A DNA stretch of 64,000 nucleotides, taken from positions 62,001 to 126,000 of the forward strand of contig DATATB010000137.1 in the NCBI GenBank assembly GCA_036268995.1, given 5' to 3'. The stretch's first letter is position 1. Each line of letters begins with the position of its first letter. The notes below the pieces were generated by a model. The model worked only from the letters and a program-made list of their open reading frames with translations. It searched no databases and had not been told where the DNA came from. The translations under genes were made by a program, and so were the position numbers. Shown here one piece after another: positions 1 to 7,345 of this stretch. The stretch comes from DATATB01 sp036268995. Its GTDB lineage: Bacteria; Planctomycetota; Planctomycetia; Pirellulales; PNKZ01.

Positions 1-31
1 GACCAAGGCTGAGCCCTTGCTGTCGCTCGTG

Positions 32-259
32 TTAAACCCGCGGGGCGAGCGGCTCGACTGCTGTGACGTGCAGTAACGAGCAGATTTTGAACTCGGCCGG
101 CACGCCGTCCTCGACGTCGGTGCCCACGAGGATGTCGGATTTCGTCACGAAAGCCATCTCCGGATGACGCACTTCGTACGATTGACCGCTGGACATCACC
201 AGACGAAATGGCAAGAACGGCCGGGCAGTTAGAAGATCACGGAAAGTTTGAACCGTCAT
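32..259 (-). CDS. Small conserved hypothetical protein, 75 aa
   Basis: This short protein has no signal peptide or membrane segment. It starts MTVQTFRDLL and contains the blocks PFLPFRLVMSSG and VRHPEMAF, followed by an alternating hydrophobic pattern. From memory this matches a very common family of about 70-90 aa planctomycete proteins with a PFxPFxI...G...VxHPE signature, of unknown function; I have not been able to check this. The predicted fold is a small beta-rich domain. It sits downstream of the sulfatase gene on the same strand, about 80 bases away, and could be co-transcribed with it. The length is complete and start and stop are clean. Confidence 0.7.
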   Translation of the reverse strand: MTVQTFRDLLTARPFLPFRLVMSSGQSYEVRHPEMAFVTKSDILVGTDVEDGVPAEFKICSLLHVTAVEPLAPRV

Positions 260-340
260 TTACGTGGTCCCTTGGGCGCAAGCCCCGCATCCATCGCCGC
301 ACCTAATCCTAATTATAACACAAGCGCGGCTTGGCCAGAA

Positions 341-1795
341 TCATTCAGCAGGAGCAGCGCTCTTGGCCGCCGCATTGCGTGCGGCGCGCTTAGCTTGCTT
401 CTTGTTTGGTCCTTCCTTCTTCTTGCGCTCGGGCGAGGGCACGTTCTTGGTCGGCAGCCAGTGGGCCAACTCCGATTTCGTGGCCGCGTACTCGGGCTTT
501 CGGGCCAGGTTGGTCCATTCCTGCGGGTCTTGCAGTTCGTCATACAGCTCTTCGCCGCCGTCGGCGTAGCGGATGTATCGCCATTTCTCGCTGCGAACCG
601 CGTGGTTCTGATAGCCATGCGTGGTCAGCGCCGGCCTGTCCCAGGCGGCCTGCGGATCGGCCAATAGCGGCTTGATGCTCACCCCTTCGACATGCGACGG
701 AACGTCCAGGCCGCACAGTTCACAGAGCGTCGGATAGATGCTCATGAAGTCGACCGTGCGCGGGGAGACGGAGTTCGGCTTCGTCATGCCAGGCACGGTG
801 AAAAACAGCGGGGCACGCGTCGCTTCTTCCCACAGCGCGAATTTGCGCCAGTGTTGCTTCTCGCCCAGGTGCCAGCCGTGATCGCCCCAGAAGACGATGA
901 TCGTGTTGTCCTTGTAGGGGCTCTTGTCGAAGCCGGCCATCAAGCGGCCGATCATGGCATCGCAAAAAGCGCCGGCCGCCAGGTATCCGCGCACCGCTTC
1001 CTTCCAGCGCCCCGACGCGAGCATCTTGGCGTGGTCCCCTTGCGGCGCCGCCATCTTCACGCCGGCCGGCGGCACGTCGTCCAGATCGGTTTCGAGCACC
1101 TTGGGCAGTTGGATGGATTCGAGCGGAAACATGTCGTAATACTTTCGCGGCACGTTCCAGGCCATGTGCGGCTTGTGCAGCCCGCAGGCCAGGAACAGTG
1201 GCTTGTCGTGCGGCTTGTGGAGTTGCTCGATGCAATAGCTGACCGTTTGATAGTCGCCGAGTTCCTCGTCCTTGGCGTCGACCGGCGCGAAGCGAATGCC
1301 GCCGACGCCCTCGTTTTCGCCCTTGCCGGGCGGCTGGTCCTTATCGGCCTTCGGGCCGTATTCGTCCCACTGGCCGAACTGATCGCCGTCGCCGTGATAG
1401 ATTTTTCCACAGCCGACGACGTGATAACCGTTCTGCTTGAAGTGCGTATTCAGCGGCACGACATCGTTGGCGACCGTGCTGCGGCGATCGATGCCATTGC
1501 CATAAACCCCGCTGGTCGAGCTGCGCAGGCCGGTCATCAGCGCGCTGCGCGAGGGATTGCAAACCGGCGAGGCGCAGTACGCATGGGCGAAATTCACGCC
1601 CCGAGCTGCCAACGCGTCGATGTTCGGCGTCCTGGCCTGCGGGTGGCCGCCCAGGCAGCCGACCCAATCGTTCAAGTCATCGGCCGCGATGAACAGCACG
1701 TTCGGCCGGTCAGCGGCGGTGGCGAAGGACCATTGCAACAGCACGGCGAAAACGGCCAGGGCGGGCGGCAAAGCCCAAGATCGAGTGCGAAGCAT
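341..1795 (-). CDS. Secreted sulfatase (iduronate-2-sulfatase-like)
   Basis: A type I sulfatase of 484 aa that would hydrolyse sulfate esters, probably of sulfated polysaccharides, outside the cytoplasm. An N-terminal signal peptide (about residues 1-27, ending in ATAA) precedes the first metal-binding stretch FIAADDLND. The catalytic signature is CNPSR with Cys79, the residue converted to formylglycine in this family. Further family motifs are GCGKIYH, HKPHMAW and the late metal-site WGDHGWHLGE. The pattern of NVLFIAADDLNDWVGCLGG and the GLHKPH motif favour the iduronate-2-sulfatase branch, although the true substrate cannot be read from sequence. The C-terminus carries an unusual Lys/Ala-rich tail of about 30 residues. 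Planctomycetes typically carry many such genes. No anti-sigma or carbohydrate-binding partner is adjacent. Confidence 0.92.
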   Translation of the reverse strand: MLRTRSWALPPALAVFAVLLQWSFATAADRPNVLFIAADDLNDWVGCLGGHPQARTPNIDALAARGVNFAHAYCASPVCNPSRSALMTGLRSSTSGVYGNGIDRRSTVANDVVPLNTHFKQNGYHVVGCGKIYHGDGDQFGQWDEYGPKADKDQPPGKGENEGVGGIRFAPVDAKDEELGDYQTVSYCIEQLHKPHDKPLFLACGLHKPHMAWNVPRKYYDMFPLESIQLPKVLETDLDDVPPAGVKMAAPQGDHAKMLASGRWKEAVRGYLAAGAFCDAMIGRLMAGFDKSPYKDNTIIVFWGDHGWHLGEKQHWRKFALWEEATRAPLFFTVPGMTKPNSVSPRTVDFMSIYPTLCELCGLDVPSHVEGVSIKPLLADPQAAWDRPALTTHGYQNHAVRSEKWRYIRYADGGEELYDELQDPQEWTNLARKPEYAATKSELAHWLPTKNVPSPERKKKEGPNKKQAKRAARNAAAKSAAPAE

Positions 1796-2009
1796 GGAGG
1801 TGTACCTGGATTGTGGCGGGGCGACGCGACAAGAGATACGACGCGGACAGTGCCGTAATTATTTGCCGGCGTTGCGCATCTTTGAGTGCGCCGGAGCCCA
1901 GGTGTCGCTGGCGGCATCTACGAAGGACGGCGGTGGCAGCCGCATTTCGATCCGGCGACCGCCTGCGCGATGATGTGGAGGGCAGGGAAGTCTGCTGACC
2001 AACCGAAAG

Positions 2010-2080
2010 CTACCCGGCTAGGACTCGAACCTAGAATGGGAGAGCCAAAATCTCCAGTGTTACCATTACACCACCGGGTA
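2010..2080 (-). tRNA. tRNA-Gln (anticodon TTG)
   Basis: The minus strand folds into a complete 71-nt cloverleaf. It has a 7-bp acceptor (TACCCGG with CCGGGTA), a D stem GTGT/ACAC, a 5-bp anticodon stem GGAGA/TCTCC around loop TTTTGGC, a 4-nt variable loop and a T arm CTAGG-TTCGAGT-CCTAG. The anticodon is TTG, which reads CAA. The weak U1-A72 first pair and discriminator G are glutamine identity features. CCA is not encoded. Confidence 0.95.
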
Positions 2081-2214
2081 GTGGTCGCCGGACCCTTTCG
2101 AGCCCGGCTGGCCGCCGTATCATACCGGCGGAATGGGGCAAAAGCCAAGAGCCGTGCACCCGGCGAGTGATGGGCGGGCGTGGCCCCGCGACCGGCGGTT
2201 GCGGCCTTATGGGG

Positions 2215-2916
2215 TCATGCGTCGGCTTCGGGCGGGTCGTCGGGCGCGGTGGCCGACTCGCGGTTGGCGACGGAGAAGGAGAGCTGCTCGAGCTCGATGG
2301 CCAGGTCGACGCCGATCTGGCTGACCTGGTCGCCTAGCGTGATGGTGACGGGTGCGAAGTTCAACACGCCTTCGACTCCCGCCGCCGCCAGCCGCTCGGC
2401 CACGATTTGCGCCTGCGTGGCCGGAACGGCGAGCAAAGCCAGCCGAATCTTTTCCTGGCGGGCGATTTCCGGCAGTTGATCGAGATGGTAGACCGTGACG
2501 CCTTCGATGCGCGCACCGACTTTATCCGGGTCGGAGTCAAAGGCCGCCACCAGGCGAAACCCGCGCTGCTGAAAGCCGCGATAGCCGAGCAAGGCGCGCC
2601 CCAGGTTGCCGACGCCCACCAGGGCTACGGCCCATTGCTGGTCGGTGCCCATGATCCGTTTGATTTCGGCGATCAACTCTTCGCAGCGGTAGCCGATGCC
2701 TGGGTAGCCGAAATGGCCAAAATAGGCCAGGTCCTTGCGCACCTGGGCGTCGGTAAAACCCAGCCGGGCGCCGAGTTGGCTCGAGCTGATGGTCGAATGG
2801 CCGTCGCGGACCAGGTGCTCCAGCTCGCGCAGGTAGAGGCTCAGCCGGGTAACCACGGCCTTGGGCACGGGCCCTTCGGAACCTGAAGCGCCTGGTTTGC
2901 CTTTGGGATCGCTCAT
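2215..2916 (-). CDS. rex: Redox-sensing transcriptional repressor Rex
   Basis: Rex is a homodimeric repressor that senses the NADH/NAD+ ratio and controls respiration and fermentation genes. This 233-aa protein has the family's two parts. An N-terminal winged helix (about residues 20-85) carries SSSQLGARLGFTDAQVRKDL, the DNA-recognition helix, followed by the FGHFGYPGIGY segment. A Rossmann domain has the nucleotide loop GVGNLG at 101-106. The C-terminal swapped helix region includes GVLNFAPVTI. The length is close to the usual 210-230 aa, with extra low-complexity residues at both ends. It lies next to a tRNA gene and a 620-base upstream region rather than a metabolic operon, so its targets cannot be inferred from context. 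I did not find a convincing Rex operator upstream. Confidence 0.93.
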   Translation of the reverse strand: MSDPKGKPGASGSEGPVPKAVVTRLSLYLRELEHLVRDGHSTISSSQLGARLGFTDAQVRKDLAYFGHFGYPGIGYRCEELIAEIKRIMGTDQQWAVALVGVGNLGRALLGYRGFQQRGFRLVAAFDSDPDKVGARIEGVTVYHLDQLPEIARQEKIRLALLAVPATQAQIVAERLAAAGVEGVLNFAPVTITLGDQVSQIGVDLAIELEQLSFSVANRESATAPDDPPEADA

Positions 2917-3540
2917 GGACCGATGTACCGAAAAATAACGTTCCAGTTCCTCATTTCCTCAGGCTCTCCTCCAGCGTCCAGAAGCGGCGAGGAGCTTGAA
3001 GACAGGGCTATTTTTCGGCGAGTCCTCGGGCATCGGCAGCGCATCCGGGGGGGCGGCCGCTGGTGTTTGGCGGGTGCGGTAACACTGTAAGGAAACCGCG
3101 GCAGCCGGACAAGTGGCCGGCGGCCGTGGGGCCTCCCGACCGTTGCCAACCCCGCTGGGCCTACCGCGGCGAGGCGGTTGCCAGCGCGGCAAGGTCGGAA
3201 AGACCGTTGCCGGCCTGCTGCACGGTTACAGGCGGCACGACGTGCACAACGCACCCAAAGAACCGTGAGTTCGCACGGAGTAGGTCCTGCGCAGGCCTCC
3301 GAGATAAAGCAGTCGTCGCAATGCTACCGATACTAGCAGCATTCGGCCGCTGTGACGGCAATTTGCGTGGTATGAAGGCGCGTCAATGGGTCACGCGTTA
3401 AGCGCAAATTACGCAACACAGCTAATGCACGCTGAATGTGCAGACCGAATAGCCCTATTAGCGCTCTAGGCTTCGCCAGCTCAAGAGTGCGAAACCAGGC
3501 CCCGTTCAATCTGATGAGTGTCCTTGGAGGAGGCAAGAAC
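2917..3540. other. Intergenic region between rex and the YTV-repeat gene
   Basis: About 620 bases separate two divergent genes. The possible ORFs here are low-complexity and Arg/Pro rich, without a domain or a good start, so I see no gene. The region should hold the promoters of both genes, but no clear -35/-10 pair or operator palindrome stands out. The last 20 bases hold the ribosome binding site listed separately. Confidence 0.5.
3526..3533 (+). promoter_or_regulatory. Strong ribosome binding site fixing the YTV-gene start
   Basis: GGAGGAGG lies 7 bases before the ATG at 3541. It makes this ATG, and not the in-frame codon at 3436, the start. Translation from 3541 opens directly with a signal peptide. 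Confidence 0.85.
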
Positions 3541-5493
3541 ATGAGAGCTTTGTTGGGAGTGCCGATAATCGCTGTCGTGGTCGCAGCGTTCTCGGCCAAC
3601 ACGGCGGATGCCCGCTGGTGCGGAGCCGCCAATTACAAGTGTTGCGCCGCGTGCTGCGACACGACTAGCTATGCCTGCTGCAAGCAGCAGTGCTGCACGG
3701 TCATGAAGACGTGCCGGCAGGTCGTGTACGAAAAGCAGAACTACACCTGCTATAAGACCTGCTACGAGAAGGTATGTGAACAGAAGACGCTGAATTGCGT
3801 CAAGTACGTCCAGGAGGTGGCCTATCGGACGTGCGAGTACACCGTTTGCAAGCCGGTCTACGAGACCCGCTACCGCACGGTGAACTACACCACCTGCAAG
3901 CCGGTCTGGGAAACCAAGACCCGCACGACTTGCTACACCGTCTGCAAGCCGGTTTGGGAAACCAAGACCCGGCAGTATTGCTACACGGTCTGCAAGCCGG
4001 TCTACGAGACCAAGACGCGGACCTACTGCTACACGGTCTGCAAGCCGGTCTACGAGACCAAGACGCAGCAGATTTGCTACACCGTCTGCAAGCCGGTTTG
4101 GGAAACCAAAACCCACACCACTTGCTACACGGTCTGCAAGCCGGTTTGGGAAACCAAGACCCGGACCTACTGCTACACGGTCTGCAAGCCAGTCTACGAG
4201 ACCAAGACGCAAACCCACTGCTACACGGTTTGCAAGCCGGTCTACGAGACGAAGACGCAGCAGATTTGCTACACCGTCTGCAAGCCGGTCTGGGAAACCA
4301 AGACCCACACCACTTGCTACACGGTCTGCAAGCCGGTCTACGAGACCCACGAGCGGGTCTGCTACTACACGACCTGCAAGCCGGTCTACGAGACGAAGAC
4401 GCAGCAGATTTGCTACACCGTGTGCAAACCGGTGTATGAGACCTGCCAGCGCCAGATTTGCTACACGGTCTGCAAGCCGGTCCACTACACCAAGACGATC
4501 AACGTCTGCTGCGGCCACTGGGATACCCGCGTGAGCGAGTGCCCGGGCCGGATCGTCACCAAGTGCGTCCAGCAGCCCGGCTGCTGGGTGTGGGATCCGT
4601 GCTGCTGCCGTTGCGTGTACAAGTGCGGCCCGTGCTGCAAGGTGCAGGTGCAGTGCCCGCCGATCAAGACTTGCTGCCGAGTTTGGGTGCCCGAGGTCCA
4701 GACGCGGACGCTGAATTGCGTGAAGTACGTGGCCGAGACGGTTGTGAAGAACTGCCCGTACACCGTCTGCAAGATGGTGGCCGAGCAGCGTACGAAGACC
4801 TGCAACTACACGGTCTGCCACATGGTCAAGGAATGCCACGAGAAGCGGATTCCCTACACCGTGTGCAAGATGGTGCCGGAGCAGCGTACGAAGACCTGCA
4901 CTTACCAGGTCTGTCACATGGTGCCCGAGCAACGTACGAAGACCTGCAGCTACACGGTCTGCAAGATGGTCGCTGAGCAGCGCACCAAGAGCTGCAACTA
5001 CACGGTCTGCCACATGGTGCCCGAGCAGCGTACGAAGACCTGCACCTACCAGGTCTGCCACATGGTGCCCGAGCAACGGACCAAGACTTGCAACTATACG
5101 GTCTGCAAGATGGTCGCCGAGCAGCGCACCAAGACCTGCAGCTACCAGGTTTGCCACATGGTGCCCGAGCAGCGTACGAAGACCTGCACTTACCAGGTCT
5201 GCCACATGGTGCCCGAGCAGCACACGAAGACCTGCAACTACCAGGTCTGCCACATGGTGCAAGAATGCCACTCGAAGCAGGTGCCCTACTGCGTCTGCCA
5301 CATGGTGGCTGAGAAGCACACGAAGCAGGTTCCGTACTGCGTCTGCAAGCCGGTGCACTACACCAAGACCATCCAGGTCATGCGTTGTGTGCCGAAGCAG
5401 GTCGCCTACACGGTCACCCGCTGCGTGCCGAAGGTGATTTGCACGCAAGTTCCGGTGCAGGTTTGCTGCCCGAATCCTTGCTGCTGCCAATAG
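3541..5493 (+). CDS. Cysteine-rich YTV-repeat envelope protein
   Basis: A 650-aa exported protein built almost wholly of 16-residue repeats. Residues 1-24 form a signal peptide (MRALLGVPIIAVVVAAFSAN...ADA). A Cys-rich head follows, then 14 repeats of the form YTVCKPVYETKTxxxC, a Cys-cluster linker (CCGHW...CCCRC), then 13 repeats of the form Y(T/Q)VCHMVPEQRTKTC, and a short Cys-rich tail ending CCPNPCCCQ. Each repeat carries one or two cysteines, suggesting extensive disulfide cross-linking. Proteins with repeated YTV motifs and high Cys content are known from Rhodopirellula-type planctomycetes and were proposed to be cell-wall/envelope components; membership here is by motif. The gene stands alone between a strong RBS and a strong terminator, which suits an abundant structural protein. 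Confidence 0.88.
   Translation: MRALLGVPIIAVVVAAFSANTADARWCGAANYKCCAACCDTTSYACCKQQCCTVMKTCRQVVYEKQNYTCYKTCYEKVCEQKTLNCVKYVQEVAYRTCEYTVCKPVYETRYRTVNYTTCKPVWETKTRTTCYTVCKPVWETKTRQYCYTVCKPVYETKTRTYCYTVCKPVYETKTQQICYTVCKPVWETKTHTTCYTVCKPVWETKTRTYCYTVCKPVYETKTQTHCYTVCKPVYETKTQQICYTVCKPVWETKTHTTCYTVCKPVYETHERVCYYTTCKPVYETKTQQICYTVCKPVYETCQRQICYTVCKPVHYTKTINVCCGHWDTRVSECPGRIVTKCVQQPGCWVWDPCCCRCVYKCGPCCKVQVQCPPIKTCCRVWVPEVQTRTLNCVKYVAETVVKNCPYTVCKMVAEQRTKTCNYTVCHMVKECHEKRIPYTVCKMVPEQRTKTCTYQVCHMVPEQRTKTCSYTVCKMVAEQRTKSCNYTVCHMVPEQRTKTCTYQVCHMVPEQRTKTCNYTVCKMVAEQRTKTCSYQVCHMVPEQRTKTCTYQVCHMVPEQHTKTCNYQVCHMVQECHSKQVPYCVCHMVAEKHTKQVPYCVCKPVHYTKTIQVMRCVPKQVAYTVTRCVPKVICTQVPVQVCCPNPCCCQ
3838..4509 (+). 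repeat. 14 tandem 48-bp repeats (YTVCKPV type)
   Basis: In-frame 48-bp units coding the 16-aa motif YTVCKPV(Y/W)ETKTxxxC, 14 copies without a gap. Several neighbouring units are nearly identical at DNA level, which indicates recent duplication or gene conversion and predicts copy-number variation between strains. Confidence 0.9.
4759..5382 (+). repeat. 13 tandem 48-bp repeats (YTVCHMV type)
   Basis: A second array with the same 16-aa period but a different consensus, Y(T/Q)VC(K/H)MV(P/A)EQRTKTC, 13 copies. The last unit reverts to the KPVHYTKT form that also ends the first array, so the two arrays share a common origin and a common end unit. Confidence 0.9.
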
Positions 5494-5558
5494 TGTGTGG
5501 GGTGACTGATAGCGTTCGTCCTCTTCTGACGGTCAGAGGAGGGCCTGGTTAGCAATCG

Positions 5559-5600
5559 CGGCGGCCGGTTCCCCTAAAAAGGAGCCGGCCGCCGTTTTTT
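5559..5600 (+). terminator. Rho-independent terminator of the YTV gene
   Basis: A 14-bp GC-rich stem (5559-5572 with 5581-5594, one G-T pair) closes an A-rich loop and is followed directly by six T. It lies 66 bases after the stop codon. Confidence 0.92.
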
Positions 5601-5662
5601 ATTGGGTCGGTGCGGCAGTCGCACGCAGCGCATCTAGCCGCCGGCTTCAGCCGGCGCGGGGG

Positions 5663-6100
5663 CTACCCGAGCACGTTCGAATCGCCCAGCTCGGTCGGCG
5701 GCACATTCCAGGCCGCGTCAAACGACCAGGCGCCCGGCCCGGTCGCCAGCAGCGTCACCATCGCGGCCAACAGTGCCAGGTGGGCCGCCCCTAGCGACAA
5801 GCCGAGTGAAAACATTGCCGGGCTGCTCTTACCGTCGGTCCAATGCCCCAGCGCCGTGCAAATCGTCAGCAACGCCAGGCCAGTTCGCGTTCGCCACCCC
5901 AGGGCCACGGCCAGCCCACCGAGGAACGCTAGTGCGATCCAGCAGCCCAACACCATGCCGGGTTGCGGTGTGCCGGCGAGTGCCAATTCCGCACTGTGCT
6001 CGTGAAAATGACGGAACCGGGCGGCCGCCGAAGACAGGAATACCAGTCCCAAGCACGCCCGGCCTACAAGCTGCACCAGCGGCTGCCAATGACGGCTCAT
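5663..6100 (-). CDS. DoxX-like small membrane protein
   Basis: A 145-aa protein with four hydrophobic helices (about residues 8-25, 48-66, 72-88 and 97-122), the topology and size of the DoxX family. The N-terminal pattern LVGRACLGLVFLSSAAAR..HF resembles the family's first helix. DoxX proteins are linked to quinone or thiosulfate redox chemistry and oxidative-stress complexes, but the role here is unknown. It follows the Rieske-DUF2231 gene on the same strand after about 185 bases, so the two might share a redox-related membrane function. Subfamily assignment is tentative. Confidence 0.68.
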   Translation of the reverse strand: MSRHWQPLVQLVGRACLGLVFLSSAAARFRHFHEHSAELALAGTPQPGMVLGCWIALAFLGGLAVALGWRTRTGLALLTICTALGHWTDGKSSPAMFSLGLSLGAAHLALLAAMVTLLATGPGAWSFDAAWNVPPTELGDSNVLG

Positions 6101-6285
6101 GGAACATGCCGGGGTGGATTCTGACGATTAGGATAACAGCGCAGCTCGTTCGCGGTCGGGACGCTTGCGCCTCCCACTCGCCGTCGGCCGCTGTATCAGC
6201 CTCGCAAAAAATCGGCAGCGAATCAAATGCTTTCGCGGCATCAAGGCGGCCGTTACTGCCCGAATTGAGCAGGAGATTGCGTGCT

Positions 6286-7167
6286 TCAGGCCTGTTGCGG
6301 CGGTACTCGGACCTCGATTCGGCCATTGCGAACTCGGGTCTCGAGTTGCGGCTGGGCGATCGTCGCCGGGCCGTCCAGTACCCGGCCGGTCTCCAGGCAG
6401 AAGCGTGAACCGTGCCAGGGACAACGCAGACTGTTCCCTTCCAATTCGCCTTCAGCCAGCGGACCACCGGCGTGCGAACAAGCGTTGGCCAGGGCAAAGA
6501 TCCGCCCCTCGCGACGCACCAGCACGATCGACGCGCCATCGGCCTCGACGCATTGCGGCCGATCGGGCTTGAGGTCGGCCTCGTCCAGCACGTCGACAAA
6601 GCTCTTGGGCAATTCCTCGCGCTTGGAATGATCGACGCCCACCTTGTCCTCATAGACCATTCGCCCGCCAAACCAAGCGCCCGCCAGCACCGTGCCGAAG
6701 CCCAGCAGGCCCAACGCGTGAGCCGCCGGCCGATTGCCACGGCGCCGCATGACCAGCGACGCCAGCATCAAACTCGCCCCCGAACCGTTGATCGCGGCGT
6801 GTATGATGCCCACGCGCCGGACCGGATTGTCGACATGCTGCCAATCGTTGAGGCCCGTGATCGCTGCGGATGCGGAGCCGACGAGGCCAATGGCCAGGGC
6901 CGCGTCGGCACCCGGGGCCAGGTCCGTGCGATCGGTCGTCATTTCGATCACGTCCAGGACCGTCGAGACCGTAAAGGCGCCCACCGGAACGTCGGAAATC
7001 GCCGCATGCAGCGGATGACCCAGCCAGGTGCCGTGCAAAAAGTTCCGCACCTTTCGCAGCCAACTCGCTTTCGGAATGGCCACGTTGGCCACCGCGGTCA
7101 AGGCCGAGTCGACCGGTTCGAGCCAACTCTGTTGCGCCAAAGTCTTTTCGAGTGTCGGGGTCGCCAT
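6286..7167 (-). CDS. DUF2231 membrane domain fused to a Rieske [2Fe-2S] domain
   Basis: A 293-aa redox protein. The first 180 residues carry the DUF2231 pattern (GTWLGHPLHAAISDVPVGAF, four membrane segments, GLNDW, RRVGIIHA). The last 110 residues are a Rieske ferredoxin-like domain with ligand motifs CSHAGGPL (C-x-H) and CPWHGSRF (C-x2-H), 17 residues apart, as needed to bind a [2Fe-2S] cluster. It presumably passes electrons at the membrane; the partner is unknown. The start at 7167 is preferred over 7176 because AGGAG lies 9 bases upstream of it, but abuts the earlier ATG. The combination of these two domains in one chain is known in several bacterial groups. The neighbour downstream is a DoxX-like protein. 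Confidence 0.88.
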   Translation of the reverse strand: MATPTLEKTLAQQSWLEPVDSALTAVANVAIPKASWLRKVRNFLHGTWLGHPLHAAISDVPVGAFTVSTVLDVIEMTTDRTDLAPGADAALAIGLVGSASAAITGLNDWQHVDNPVRRVGIIHAAINGSGASLMLASLVMRRRGNRPAAHALGLLGFGTVLAGAWFGGRMVYEDKVGVDHSKREELPKSFVDVLDEADLKPDRPQCVEADGASIVLVRREGRIFALANACSHAGGPLAEGELEGNSLRCPWHGSRFCLETGRVLDGPATIAQPQLETRVRNGRIEVRVPPQQA

Positions 7168-7265
7168 GAGACGCATCTCCTGTGAATGCCCTTGGTAAGC
7201 CGGAGGGACGGCGCTGGTACGCCGCTTTGGAGACCAACAAGCAAATGAAATGCCGAACTGCTTAA

Positions 7266-7332
7266 GGCGAGCCGGGAGCGTCAGCGACCGGAGTAATCAA
7301 AGAGCTCCGGCCGCTGACGCTCCCGGCTCGCC
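7266..7332. repeat. 28-bp near-perfect inverted repeat
   Basis: Arms at 7266-7293 and 7305-7332 match at 27 of 28 positions around an 11-base loop. The arms begin GGCGAGCCGGGAGCGTCAGC. There is no T-tract. It sits between the start of the Rieske gene and the end of the next gene, so it may act as a terminator or be a copy of a dispersed palindromic element. Confidence 0.8.
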
Positions 7333-7345
7333 GTGGATCAGTCGA

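Noticed and set aside
2913..3254. 113-aa minus-strand frame upstream of rex
   Set aside because: Arg/Pro-rich composition without any start signal or domain; the region is better viewed as a promoter gap.
3838..5382. Regular 48-bp repeats considered as a CRISPR array
   Set aside because: Units are contiguous with no unique spacers and are in-frame coding for a 16-aa motif.
3481..5490. 669-aa open frame antisense to the YTV-repeat gene
   Set aside because: It is an artefact of repeated codons on the other strand, giving a monotonous Leu/Ala/His/Asp-rich translation with no signal or start context.
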